Part shown: positions 37,801 through 49,978 of the stretch, in pieces
Layout: each line of letters begins with the position of its first letter
Position numbering within the stretch: position 1 is the first letter of the stretch
NCBI RefSeq assembly: GCF_964355755.1
Contig: NC_092675.1
Location: 23,600,412-23,664,411, forward strand
Direction of reading: 5' to 3'
Length of the DNA: 64,000 nt
From: Antedon mediterranea
Taxonomy: Eukaryota; Echinodermata; Crinoidea; Comatulida; Antedonidae
The notes under the pieces: generated by a model
What the model saw: only the letters and a program-made list of their open reading frames with translations
What the model was told of the DNA's origin: nothing
The model's database searches: none
Program-made: the position numbers and the translations under genes

Positions 37801-40110
37801 CATGTTTAACACGTCGATGAATTTATGTGGTGCATTTGGCCAATTGATATTAAAGTCGCCCAAAACGACAACCGATTCATATTTATGGAATGAATGTTCT
37901 TGGCTAGCTAGTGCAAATTCAAATTGATCCCAATAAGAAACAGTTGAGTCTGGGGGTCTGTACACAAGGCATAACAGATGCGATTTGTTGTGACATGTGA
38001 TAGAGACCCATAACATTTCAATGTTCAGTTCAGATGCAATAACCTTTGATTGCAATGTGCTGTTTATACCAATCAGTAAACCTCCGCCAAAACTTCAAAA
38101 GGAGTCGCTAGCCTACCACCGAAGTTGGCACGGCACCTAGTCTCAGATTCATAAGCGTTCAGTTTATCTGAGTTAAAACTTGTTAGCCTTATGATTCGCT
38201 GATTTGTTGGTATATAATCAACTGAAGGTAGATTATCTCCTCTGTAACAATAATATCCACTCTGATATGGTTTGTCTGGAAAAACATTACTGCGTCGTTC
38301 GGGTGAATGTAATGTACATTTGTCTCCAGAAATTTCGGTGAATGCAATCTCGCCACTTATGAGCCAGCCCTCAGTACAGTTTTCCATACGAGGTTGGTAA
38401 GCATTGTAAAGTTGCTCATATGATGCCAGAGAACCTAAGTTAGTAGTACATTTGCCGGAGGCTACTTCGTACGTGGAATACGTTGACATATAATGGGTAT
38501 CATCTGAAGAAGACAAAGTACAACCTCAACACATTTACCACATGTCACTCTATGGCTGCTAAGAAACATGTCATAAATTTGATAAATAATAAGTCAAACT
38601 ATTGGTTACAATTAAAATAAATTAAGAAAAAGTAAAATCGTCATATATTACAATAAAAAAACATCTTTCTTTTCCAACCAATTTTTATAATCCGAATGAT
38701 AATGTGCAATTGAGACTGCAACAGGCTGCAAAAGTCTTTTTGAATAAATGTGTGTTTAAGGTTTAATGGGCCAAATTCGAACATAATATATCTATAAAAT
38801 AATGTGCTGCCATATTGTACTGCCTGATGGCATGTATATTGGCACAAGAAATTTAAATCTAAAAATCGTAAACATACATTTTACAAGGAAATCTATCTGA
38901 CGGCACTAAATCAATTAGAGGGGGAATTGGTGCTGTGTGCCCTTTGATATTGTTCAATTGAAAGATTTAATTTGATATTGTTCCTTGATATCTCAACTTG
39001 TTGATGATTTGCGTAATTGAGACAGTATTCTTATAGGGCCTATACAATTGAATTAGTTTCGATACAATTTTCCATTTATCACTAAGAACTGAGTTAAATA
39101 CAAATGCTCTGTAATGAAGACTATGACTTGTCTTTCGATAACAACAATAACAGTCATGTCTGCATGTTTCTAACCAACAAGAAGTAACCACGTGGGAAAT
39201 GATGGAAGAAATTTGCTAAATAATTTTAATCAGGTCGGTGAAGGGAAGGGAGGAGCAATATATCCCTCACTAAGCTACAACTCAAACTCCACTTCAACTT
39301 TCAGTTGAATAATGAATTAAATTATTGTATAGTTGAACATCATCATTGCCATCACCGCCGTCATCATAGTCAATTGCCTTGATTAATTGAACCATAACTA
39401 CAGTGCGTGTTTGCGTGTTTGATTCTTTGTAGGTTTTTGTGGTAATGTGTAAACCAAATTGAAATATACTCACAATTTTTGAAACTTTGATCCAACACCT
39501 ACAAATATTAAATAAATATTGTCTTTGTACATAAAGAACGATCGTAATGAGCAAACTGATATGGAGAATTATTCTTAATTAATTTCAATACCACAATAAA
39601 TAACATGAAACAAAATACTGTAAAATGTTCTGGTAGACATGATCATAATTCTAGTCATTATCACAGAGGGCCGGAACATTTAACTGAATTTTACAAACAA
39701 AAGAACTGAGAGGATTTGTTTTTACATTTACGCAAAACTTAGAATCAGTTAGAAAGTTACCGTTAAATAATAATAATAATATTAGACCTTAAGTTAAAAA
39801 ATATGAATTCAAATTCAGTTACCTTTTCTATGTATTCGAATGAATTGTCTTGCTGAAAATTTTCTTTACCTGCTTTGTCTTGTACTTCTCTGTTTATTTT
39901 ACACAAGCGATCACGTTTACTGTAATTAACCGACCAGCAGTAGACCTTTCTTGAACAAGCCAACAAGCAACCCATACGATTGATGTTAACAATTTCGTAA
40001 CTCCAACCCAGAAGTTTACGTTGCGGAAATGTTTTGTAGAGATGAGAAGTTGCCATCGAATTATCACTAAACAGTGTTAATATTGAAATGATGAGACTGA
40101 TACAATTCAT
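34873..40110 (-). pseudogene. Secreted PAN/apple plus Link-domain protein, split by a LINE insertion
   Basis: Exon 39823..40110 encodes a signal peptide (MNCISLIISILTLFSDNSMA) and a PAN/apple-like module (GWSYEIVNINRMGCLLACS, YCWSVNYS, DRLCKINREV, FEYIEK), ending at a GTAACT donor. The exon starting at 38503 encodes Link-like modules: ASYEQLYNAYQ, NCTEGWLI, GYYCYRGD, then RLTSFNSDKLNAYESETRC and FGGRLATPFEVL, where it breaks at about 38089. On the far side of a LINE (35259..38087) the same module resumes in frame with ASYSVGVGLCTNGWYLNG, FGMCYIP, then ERYSLTYEDAKNRCSSYG, ELATRDQIEAALLSGYDCC, STGWVL and a stop at 34873..34875. Link modules bind hyaluronan in vertebrates; binding here is unproven. 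The phases of exons 39823..40110 (ends 0) and 38503 (needs 1) do not match, so an intervening exon is missing from my model. The last Link module is cut short. Called disrupted because the LINE sits in coding sequence. Confidence 0.65.
35259..38087 (-). mobile_element. 5'-truncated non-LTR retrotransposon (LINE)
   Basis: One open frame runs from the truncated end (about 38087) to a stop at 35482; the first in-frame Met is at 38055 (857 residues). It lacks ORF1 and the start of the endonuclease. Endonuclease motifs: VVLGDFNINW, SQIDLVFSNT and ESDHHAIEFD. Reverse transcriptase motifs: NYRPVALSSLVCKILEKII, NQHGFVKHKSC, LFLDMSKAFDKM, VTSGIPQGSCLGPILFN and the catalytic FLFADDIILY. A conserved C-terminal block (LGWLSLRDRRL, VIWSSLPSIIK) follows. 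The 3' end is a GAAAT-type microsatellite tail (35259..35290). The frame is free of stops, so the insertion looks young. CR1/L2-like by its tail and C-terminal block, but the clade is not certain. It splits a Link-domain exon; no clear target-site duplication is visible. Confidence 0.92.
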
Positions 40111-42714
40111 AATGGTGGCGAATAGTTTTATCTCTTGTTCGGACTTAGGAGATTTGAAAACTGATTCACTTATGAAACACACACAGGTATTTTGGTAGAG
40201 TTAATATAATAATATAAGAAATCAATATCTGCAGTAAGCGTATTGGTTAAAGATGAAAGTTACTGTTTAGTAACATTATGTTCCTATCTACATTATTACC
40301 ATTGTTCGATATAATTATTGCCTAATGGTTTAATGTTATTTACTCTAAAGGTAAATTATTCTCATTGAAACATCAATATCACGAATAGATAAATGTCATG
40401 TGATCCCTTTAGGTGACAAGCCAAACCACACCACACCAAAAAGAACGTGTGCTTGTGTTCTGATATTTTGTTCTTAGGTGGATGGAGATTCTGTCTCATG
40501 TCTCAAGTTTTTAGTTAAACTAAATATCCCCCGAAAACCTTTTCGATGGGCTGACATCACATTAAAGCTAATAATCAAAAACTTTATTGAAAAGATGGCT
40601 GCAATGGATCAAATACTACAAGAAATGCCAAAATGCAATCACACCAGGCATACTATAATATTACATAAAAAATCAATAACACAGCTATATAATAATGCAC
40701 ATACGTTCTTACTTATTGTTTACATCAATATCGGTAATTGCTGATTTTTATTAGGATTTCTTGTGCATTTTAAACTAAATGTAATTGCTATTTTAGCTAT
40801 AATGCAATGCTTACTACTATAAATTGATTAAGAAATTTTTTCAATAATGATAATTGTGGTAGACTAATCAATAATAACTATTAGTTCATGAAAGCACATT
40901 CATATTCATATTCCATTGTAGATTAAATTTAAATTATTATTTATTTCAAGGTTTTTAACAAATAATTTAAAACATGTCGTAAAAACAGAGATTACCGTCA
41001 AATGGGATAACATTGGTAGTTTTTTGGGGGTTTTTTCCAATGTAACTTCTAGCTATCAATACCATTTAGGAAATTTTTCTCTTATTTTACCAATCATTGG
41101 CCAACTATTTGAATAAAAAAAAATTTATTTTATTTACGTACATGGGGTTACCCTGCGGTTTGGGGCAACTTTGGCAGGTATTAAAAAATCACAGAAACAG
41201 AGATAGATATGGGTGTTTAACAAATACAATTGCAAATTTATGTTTGTTTTAATAATTCAAACAGAGATTACGGTAACTAAAAAGAATCAACTGATGATTA
41301 TCATACGGTAAATTTAAGAAAAAACCTTCATGTTCTACAGTTACTTGTCTACCGACTGAGACCCTTTTCTACCAATACACATTCTTCTGGAATTGTGACT
41401 GTGACATTCGTGTGTTATGGATGGCCCTGTTACTTGACATGAAACAACCCCACAGTTTATTGTCTCTAGACGAGAACCGCTTTAAAGAAAAGGACTCGGA
41501 CGTTTATATTTTTTTCTGGCGACGGTGATCTGGAAATTCGTTTTGTTTTATTATTAGGCCTAATGTTTAAAAAAAATGTCTTGTCTTTTTCTCATAAATG
41601 ACAAAATAAACAGATAAAAAGATGTATTGTCCTCATGAAAAAATGTTTTTGTTAAATGTTTTTGTTGAATATGACATTTCAATGTCACATAGTTTACTTT
41701 GACAAAAAATTGGATGAAAAAAATATTTTACCTAAAAAAAAACCCCACTGAATTTAAAGCAAATTTCATAGTCAAGTTTACTGGAAGTCAATTTTGTTGA
41801 ATTGTCCCCTAAAAAATATTTTGTTGCTGAATCATACATAATAATTTACTTTGACCGAAAATGGGATCAGAAAACAAATTTATATACTGTACCTGAAAAA
41901 ACTGTAATAAAGCAAACAAATTGTCAAATTGGCTGCTAATTGGTTTTTGGTTGATTTTAACCGTTTGGTCGTTTTTGAATAAAAGTGATTTTTTCTACAA
42001 AATTGATTAATTGATTAAAACTAAAATGGCCTGATCAAAATCTGATTTTTATTAATCTTAATTTGTATGTTTTTTGGGGACGGACATTCATTTTTCTATT
42101 TATTTTGTTTGAAACCATTATTTTTTTATCACGGAAGTGATTAACTTAATTAGGCCTAAAACTCCGAAATGGCCTACCATTTTTTTTTGTAATCTTCATT
42201 TTTCATGTTTTTAAGCCTACAGCTTTAAATTCAGCCAACGACTCATTAACTGGTAGCCAATTTGGCTATTTTTTTTTGCTTTGAATTACAGTTTTTTAGG
42301 TAAATATTTTTTATTCAATGCAATTTTTGGTCAAATCAAAGTGAATAAAAATTGCATCGAATACAAAATTAATATTTAGGCCCTTGATGGCCACCTACAA
42401 ATTATTTTTTCAGGGCGAGTGTCTTTCAAGAAGCTAGCATGAAACTTGAGGGCGCTTGCGTTTTTGATCTCTTTCAATCGTCATCGAGCCTTCGATCCTT
42501 CAATCTTCTTCTCTTGGTGGTGGAGGTTCACTTCAGGAAAAATCCTTTGTTTTTGTAGGCCTATGATGCTAGGCTTCGCCTACGTTATTCCTGTGTACAT
42601 GCAAAGGGGAGTGTGCTTTCTGCTGAAAATTAAAAAATGATGTGAAAGAATGCATCATGGTTTTATAACAATTGAACACAACTTTCTTTTAATTTTCGTT
42701 ATATTTTAATTTCT
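40111..42714. other. Intergenic region, no supported gene
   Basis: AT-rich sequence between the PAN/Link gene start and the XKR 5' region. Between about 41630 and 42310 there are loosely repeated words (TTTGACAAAAAATTGGAT, TTTGACCGAAAATGGGAT, GCAAACAAATTGTCAAATTG) pointing to decayed repeats. No supported exon. Confidence 0.4.
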
Positions 42715-43000
42715 TTGACTAGGCTAGGCCTAGCCTTTAGGCCTCTCTCTAGCCTATCTCAGCTAGCTAGGCTAGTCTGTCGGGGGTAAGTAAATTGATA
42801 ACTGTTGTGCCTATCCATCCTAACTAGCTAGGCATAGGCCTAGCACATGCTACTAATACTAGGCCTACTTAAACATAGGGTTAGACCTTCTATTATAATT
42901 AGTGTACTATAGCCTAGTCTAGGCCTAGTACTAGTAGTAGGGGCCAGGGTCTAGGCTAGGCTAGTAGTAGCAGGAAGTATTATAATTAATTTAATTCCTA
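42715..43000. repeat. TAGGCCTA-rich cluster upstream of XKR
   Basis: AGGCTAGGCCTAGCC, TAGCTAGGCTAG, ATAGGCCTAGC and CTAGGCCTAG recur over about 280 bp, ending about 380 bp before the XKR start codon. A donor-like GGGGGTAAGTAA at 42782..42793 could close a non-coding first exon. Confidence 0.7.
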
Positions 43001-43383
43001 ATAAGCCTACTAAGGCAAATCTGAGTAAATAGCATGGCTGTCAGTGTCAGTGCGTGTCTGCTTCATTTGTTTTGGACTTGTGGCAGCAGTGTGGGTGAAT
43101 GTTTGTTACATTGGATTAAGCTCGAGTCGAGAGATTGAAGTGCGAATGTATGTGGAATACTGTATGTAGCATCAAGAATTCCATGATGTGGTCAATTTTC
43201 AACTGGAGACTTTCTAAACGACCATTGAATACATCACAAAGCCATATCCCAAAAAAATGTTTATAATTTGTGTATACTAGGCCTGTTCTGTAGCGATTTT
43301 CCAGCACAAGAACAGACATTTTATATTTCTCCCAAAGTTTCTAATAAAGAATTTATTTTCAATTTCTACAGGTAAACCTCAAT

Positions 43384-46300
43384 ATGGCGACTAATTTTTC
43401 ACAATGCAATGGAAACGCTTCCTCAGACAGTAATCATAAAACCCCGGTTAAAATTGTTAAAAATATGGACAACTTAAAATTCACAAGATTTGATGCCCTC
43501 TTTATATTTGGGGGTATGTGGACGTATATAGCCGATCTCGTAACAGATGTATTAGTAGGATTCAAATATCTGAAAGAACAACACTATTGGTGGTGTGGTT
43601 TAACGTTTTTCTTTGTAATTTTTCCATCATTAACATTGCAATATTTAAGTCTTCGTTGGTTTGTTACGGATGATCAGAGGAGTCGAGAAACTCCAATTCA
43701 AACATCAGAACAGACGCAAGCCCGTCATTCTAGCTTTGCAAGTAAACTCTGGGAATGGACCAGTTGGCTTCTTACTCATGTACTTCAACTTGGAGCTGTC
43801 AATAGGTACAATAACTGTTATAATTCCTTAATATAATTTGAGAATGACATATGTTCCTTTTACAAGATTAACTAGAAATCAATTTTTGTTTCAATAGCTG
43901 GACCTAAATTATGGAATGATCTCCCTGATAAAAATAAAACTTTAAAATAATTACTTTTAAAATATCTGTAAAACGTTGGCCATTTAAACAACTTACTTTT
44001 GTTGTGCTCAATATTTGATCTCTTTTTTTGACTTATTTTATTGTTTACTGTTTTATACAGTACAGTATTTCTTTATGTATTTTGCATATTTGTATTGTAG
44101 GGGCCCTCATGAGACAAGCTATTGCTTTAGTGCGGGCTCTAGATATTATTGTCACATAACTGAATAAATGTGTATGAATGAATGAATGACATACTGACTT
44201 ACACCTCTAGTACACAATGTAAGGATATACAGTAATGTAGAATACACCTTTAGTACACAAATAATACATAATGCAGCAATTTAGCCATCAGTGACATTGG
44301 ATGATCCATTACAGGTGCTTGGTCATTTTAATTGCATTGCATACAGTACGTCCAAGCAGTACGTCCAAGCAGTGCGTCCAAGCAGTACGTCCAAGCAGTG
44401 CGTCCAAGCAGTGCGTCCAAGCAGTGCGTCCAAGTGGGAACCAAACTTTACTATGCTAAGCCAAATCGTTGAATGTGCAAATAATGTGATGATGAGTGAG
44501 TTTGAGATTAACCAGAAACCTATATTGATTTCACAAGATTGAAATGTTTTTCCCTATTTTTTTCCCTTTAAATTCTACTTGATATCATACGGGTAACTAA
44601 TTCCCTTGGTATCTAATCTTGTGAGAGCTAAATTGAAGGATTTTAGTATATTTATCAAACCATTTGTTTATTGCAGGTATATTCGAACATTACGTTATGG
44701 TTTTAAGAGCCGTTTGAATCAGAAATATTATCGTAACATGGTGTATGAATATCGTGACGTGACAATGCTTCGATTAATTGAAGCATATACAGAGTCCGCA
44801 CCTCAACTTGTCCTCCAACTTTACATTATGGTGAAAGTCAAAGATCAAGGCTGGCTAACAAGTGAGTAAACAAATATTCTTAATAAAATTCATTGTCATT
44901 ACGAAAAAGTCATGTAAATTTAACACACATTCTCTTTAAAGAAAGACAATATCAAAACTTTTCATTACGAGAAAGTCATGTAAATTCAACACACATTCTC
45001 TTCAAAGAAACACAATAAGTAAGAAAACAAAATTGAACATTAAGCATTTCGGTGAAATTAATATACACAAAATCATTATAATTCTCCTAAATGTAGAACT
45101 GTTTAGTCGTTTGTCATAGCTGAACCTGGGGGTGATAGGGGAAGGGCAGCCGTCCCAGTCCCCCTGCCAACAGTGCAGAGATAGTTTAGGTCAGCACTTA
45201 ATTTCACCATTCTTAGCACGAACCCCTACCCCATCTCCTCTCCCCTCCCTATTTCAAAATTCTGGATCCGTTGCTGTCACAATTATTTTACTTTAATACA
45301 CATTTATACACACTTTCAAACCGCAATAATGTACAGTATGGTTGAAATTAAAAGGACTCTGTAATTTACAATTACATATTTCTAATGGTGTTTCTACATA
45401 ATTGAAAAGAGATTTTTATTTTCTGCTGCTATCATTGACTTGCTTTAATGACATGATATAAAATCTAAAAATAGACTTATATAAATAGATTGTTTCACAT
45501 TGACAATGAAACTGCAGATTTACTGCAATTCTTAAACAAAAGATCAAGATTTTGTGCATGTAGAAATGCACTTATTTTTTTTAATGTCGGATCCTATAAA
45601 ATGTTATTCTTGTGTGTTGCTACAGTATCTATGTATCAATCATAGGGGGATTATAATTCGTATGCTTCGCATAAAGTATTAGGGTAAAGAAATAGAAAAT
45701 CCTAAATTTAATTTAAATGGTATACGGTATGGGTTAACATTGATAAACACTATACACTATTAACATTGTTTTTAATACTAATTAACAGTAAAATGTCAAA
45801 TTAGCTATGGTGTATATTTTGACCAGTGATACTGTAGCTACAGTAGAAATTATTATTTTATAATTATTAGAAACTCCCATTTTTTAGCATTCATCGCTTA
45901 TTTATTATTTTCAAAATGTTATGAGTCCCCTCATACTGTAGATTGAAGAATGCAAGATTTCATATTCTTAATTGTAGTATTGTTAAGCTGCTGAAGTGCT
46001 ACTGTTATACAGTATTTATTGAAAAAATACACATGATTACATTGTAGTTTAGTTGTAATGAAGCATTCATTATCACCTCACTTGATAATTGTATTGTTCT
46101 ACTGTACTGTATGACCATCAGCTACGTGTATAGGATTCATCCAATGCTTGAACACGAGGCCTCCTCAACACATCTTTAGAACACATTGAATAATTAATGT
46201 TGAGAGGAAATTGATATCGGACTTTCTTGTCTGAGACTATTCAGTTCATGATGATAGTAAAGTTCCTTTACAAAGATGTAATTAATTCTATGCTGTCTGA

Positions 46301-48457
46301 CTGGCAGATGATCAAGTGTTTTTAAATGTCGTTATTCAAATTTTGTGTTTGTTGAAGGCTGTATTACTATTAAATTAAATGTACTGTAGTAATAACTAAT
46401 TGTTGAAACTGTGTATACTTAAAATATAATTCTTAACAAACTTTTTGATGAATATGCCATTTTAATGTACAGTAACATTACATAATAGTTATCCACTTTG
46501 ACTAAAATTGTATTATTCATTTTTCGTGTTTTTGGGGGACAATACATCTTTAATGCATTAAAATTTACTGTATAATAATTGCTATTATTGGTAATGGTAT
46601 GAGTGTACATTAAAACAATGGCATGTTCTGTACTGAAAAATTCTCTGATCATAAATTAATTTATGACTTTTTTAAACCCTTCACACTTGGCAATCACTGT
46701 CTCTATTCACAGTGTAAATTAAAGGGAACATCCAACATAACTTATTACAAAATACAAGAATAATATTTGCAACTTTGCAATTATCTCTGCTATGGTAATT
46801 ATATTTCTTTTCTCCATTTGAAGCTTTCCATTTTACAATATTTTCACTGCTGTTCATTTTAAATTATTGATACTGTTACATGTAACAATAAACTTGCTTA
46901 CATTGAGGAGGACTCAACTTCTCTTTTTTAGGGGGGTTTATCACACATTGGAGTGTAGGTTAATTGTCTAAAGAGAGTAGACTCTTCTATGAGAAGATTC
47001 ATCAATGTATGACTCCCATCATCAAATCATGTTTACAGTACATTAACTCCACTATTTGTAATTTTAATTATATCAAATTAATTATTAATAATTAAGCTAA
47101 TTTGTCGTAAAAATACACTACTGTATATCTATCTGTACAGTATCTCTGGTGTTACAATAAATTGAGTTTTTGCAACATCAATATAAGATTATAGTATGTC
47201 CAAACTATATTAAGGAATTGATATTGTCAAATTTCAGGCCCCGATACTGTAGGGACTAGTTATTGTCATTGTCAATGTCCAACTACAATACTGTATGTCA
47301 AAAAAAAAAAAAAAAAACTCAATTCATAATAAGAGTTTGTCTTCTATTGGACAGAGCCTATTCCAGAGGCAAAGGTGTACACTTACTGTTAAGTGTTACA
47401 ATTCAACTCACCCTTTCTGCATTTACTTGGGGAATGCTAATATATTACATTATAATACGTGTATATTTAACTGCATGCATTCATTATTATTATTACATTG
47501 TTTTCATTCCTGAGATGTGTTTAACTGTTAAACAATATTCTCAAAAATCATCTATTTATAATATATGAAATGTTTTGAAATTAATGTAAATAAAAACAAA
47601 AAACATTATTTATTTATAATTATATAATTTCATTTGCAGCTACATCAGCATGTGTATCATTAGCTTCTTTAGCATGGGCTTTAGAAGCGTATCACAAAGC
47701 TCTACGTGAAGCCCGAAGTGACAAACAAAACGTGGGATACATTGCATTGACAGTACGTATCATATGGAGGTTATTTGTCGTGGCATCTCGTGTAATCTCA
47801 CTCGGTTTATTTGCATCTGAATACGGATGGGGCGTTTTTATCGTAGTCGGCGTACATTGGGTGTACATGACAGTGTGGCTTATACATCAGAAAACTGATT
47901 TCTGTCCAACTCGATTCGAGGAAATTTTGTTTGATACTGTAATAGGTATAATATATTTATTCTCTTACTTCAACATGAAAGAGGGCCAAACCAGATTTAG
48001 AATGTTATCTTTTTATATTATTATGTTTATAGAAAATTCAATAATGTTTGCTTTGTGGTACTACAATGGCGGTAAAAAATTAATGTACGGTCTGCCAGCA
48101 TTGATTTTTGTTTGGGGAGGGTTTTTCTTTGGCATTGTTGTGATGCTTTTTTACTATAGATGTCTACATCCAAACCAGAGTATTAGGATGTGTGGAAAGG
48201 GGGCAGAAGTTGAGGAGGATGAACCAGATTGCGGCCAAGTATTAAAGTCTGAATCGGAACATTCTAACGAGAATGACGTTGAAAGGGCAAGCCAAGAGGG
48301 AAGCAACTCTAGACTCGATGAGTCGAGCATTGAGAAGAAATCTGCGGAAAAATCGGTAGATGAAGGCAACTTATTCTCTGCTAAAGGTCGAAGGTACTTA
48401 TATTGGGAGATTGGTATGTACATCAATGATACAAAGGCACCAGAAACAAGGCTATAA
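43384..48457 (+). CDS. XK-related (XKR) family membrane protein
   Basis: Three exons: 43384..43805, 44677..44861, 47640..48457; 1425 nt, 474 residues. An acceptor AG ends at 43371, 12 bases before the start codon, so a non-coding first exon exists. Family blocks: DALFIFGGMWTYIADLVTDV and LVGFKYLKEQHYWWCGLTF near the N-terminus, PSLTLQYLSLRWF, then in exon 2 MLRLIEAYTESAPQLVLQLY (the hallmark ESAPQL motif). Exon 3 carries LASLAWALEAYHKALREA and several hydrophobic helices up to about residue 375, followed by a roughly 95-residue charged cytoplasmic tail. The three-exon structure and the tail resemble the XKR4/6/7 group. In vertebrates XKR8, XKR4 and XKR9 are caspase-activated phospholipid scramblases; other members have no proven activity, so function here is inferred. 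The tail contains DEPD (residues 396-399), a possible caspase site. The convergent receptor cyclase gene ends about 1.5 kb downstream. Confidence 0.88.
43893..44192 (+). mobile_element. LINE 3'-end fragment in XKR intron 1
   Basis: Begins with sequence coding for a LINE C-terminal block (SIAGPKLWNDLPDKNKT in one frame) and ends GAATAAATGTGTATGAATGAATGAATGA (shown here as GAATAAATGTGTATG plus an ATGA repeat). The 3' UTR (TAGGGGCCCTCATGAGACAA) matches the reverse-strand copy at 29998..30135. Confidence 0.75.
44290..44450. mobile_element. Partial MITE (TTGGTTCCCACT family) with internal 13-bp array
   Basis: The right end CAAGTGGGAACCAAACTTTA matches the family terminus, and TTGGATGATCCATTACAG matches the family interior. 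Between them CAGTACGTCCAAG / CAGTGCGTCCAAG is repeated about seven times at 13-bp spacing (about 44345..44433). The left terminus is missing. XKR intron 1. Confidence 0.7.
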
Positions 48458-49978
48458 TGATGGTACAAACAAGTACACTTAGAAGGATACCGGTAATTTT
48501 TTTTTTTTCAATCCACTGCGTATATAACAAGTTTGAAATCAATAGAATCGAAAACATACTGTTTTATTATTTCCCATTGCTGCTGTTTGGGGAGGGCATG
48601 CAGTATGTACATTATTAAATGGGTTTTGATTTTACAAAGGGATGTAAAAGTTTGAGGTTATGTTGAATTAAATTCGAATACTATATGAGTACAGTGCTGC
48701 TCAAATATAAATATCTCGGTAGTATGTGTAATTCTGTACAGAGTGGATGCTGCAAGCAATAATACAAATATCATATATTATTTTTGTACCCTTTATTTAA
48801 TAACAAGAAGATAAAGTAATTATCAGCACATTTGAAATCATGGCAAATAATTATTAATAAGTTTTAACTTTTATTCAACATTTCTTCCATTTTAATTCAA
48901 AAACATTTTAATTGTCAACTTGTAGTTATGTAAATTTAAATATTTATGCAAGTATTAAACAACAATACGATTGCATAGAAAATGTATTATTAACTCTGTA
49001 CAGTAAAATAGAATTAAGTGTCAAAATTATTTTACATTTTAACGTTGTATCCAATGCCTAGACGTGCTGTACTTTCATTCATTTCATCATTTATTTGAAC
49101 TCGATATCTATTTAAAAAAGCATATTATTTTATCTAAATATCGATCTTCACTCAAAATTACAAATCAACGTAATGTAGTAATGTTTCCTACCTGTACTGT
49201 ACTTAATTTAAATCAAAACCTTTTGTATTTACCATCATATTTCTTCAGGTATATTATTGATATATAACATGTATATATTTGTATTTATTTTTATTTTGTT
49301 ATGCAGAAAAGCGATGTTAAATCTACTATAATTAAACTGCAAAATTGTCAGAATGTGGCCCTTAATTATATAAATGATTTAAATGCCTTAATTTTAAAAA
49401 ATCATTTAATAACTCGCAAGCTCCTCCACTCAGTAAAAAAAAAAGGGGCATATCACATATTAACCTAATAAGCTCTGTCTACACTATCAAATGTGATGTG
49501 CCCATATATGGACATGATGATGGCATATCACTACCATATTTTGGCACATCACACTTTCTTTATCAAACTAGTGTAGACAGTGCTATAGATTGCTCAAAAC
49601 AGCTGATGGGTATAGATTTTCATTATACATTTTACAAAAATGATGTCCATTTTGTGACCCCATAAGGCAAATACAACCATAGATTAAACATTCACCATAC
49701 TAAATACTTAATTTATGAGTTGAAAAATACCAATATAACGGTAACATATTTCCGAACATTTTAAAGTGATGTTTCTAGTGAAAATAATACTGTTTTACTT
49801 TGTGAAAACATTAAAATTGCATGCATGGATCAACTGTTGTCCTCTTCATGAACTATGGTTTTTTCTATGAAATTACTATTATTTGACAGTGTTATTCTTA
49901 ATTAAAGCATAGCATTAAATATGTTTATTGAAGCCGATTCACATTTCCATTGTTTCTGTTATTTAGTTGAGTCAGATG
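48458..49978. other. Convergent intergenic gap between XKR and receptor cyclase
   Basis: AT-rich, expected to hold the 3' UTRs of both genes. The only structure is the MITE at 49471..49583. Confidence 0.5.
49471..49583. mobile_element. Small MITE with CTGTCTACACTA ends
   Basis: AGCTCTGTCTACACTATCAAA at the left (shortened: AGCTCTGTCTACACTA) and TAGTGTAGACAGTGCT at the right are inverted repeats. Inner GATGTGCC / GGCACATC words are also inverted. About 113 bp. Confidence 0.75.

Noticed and set aside
40478-40744. Plus-strand 88-residue open frame upstream of XKR
   Set aside because: No recognisable family, no splice sites or conserved motif; likely chance.
48154-48468. Minus-strand 104-residue open frame opposite the XKR tail
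   Set aside because: It is a shadow of the Ser/Glu-rich XKR C-terminal coding sequence, without domain features.
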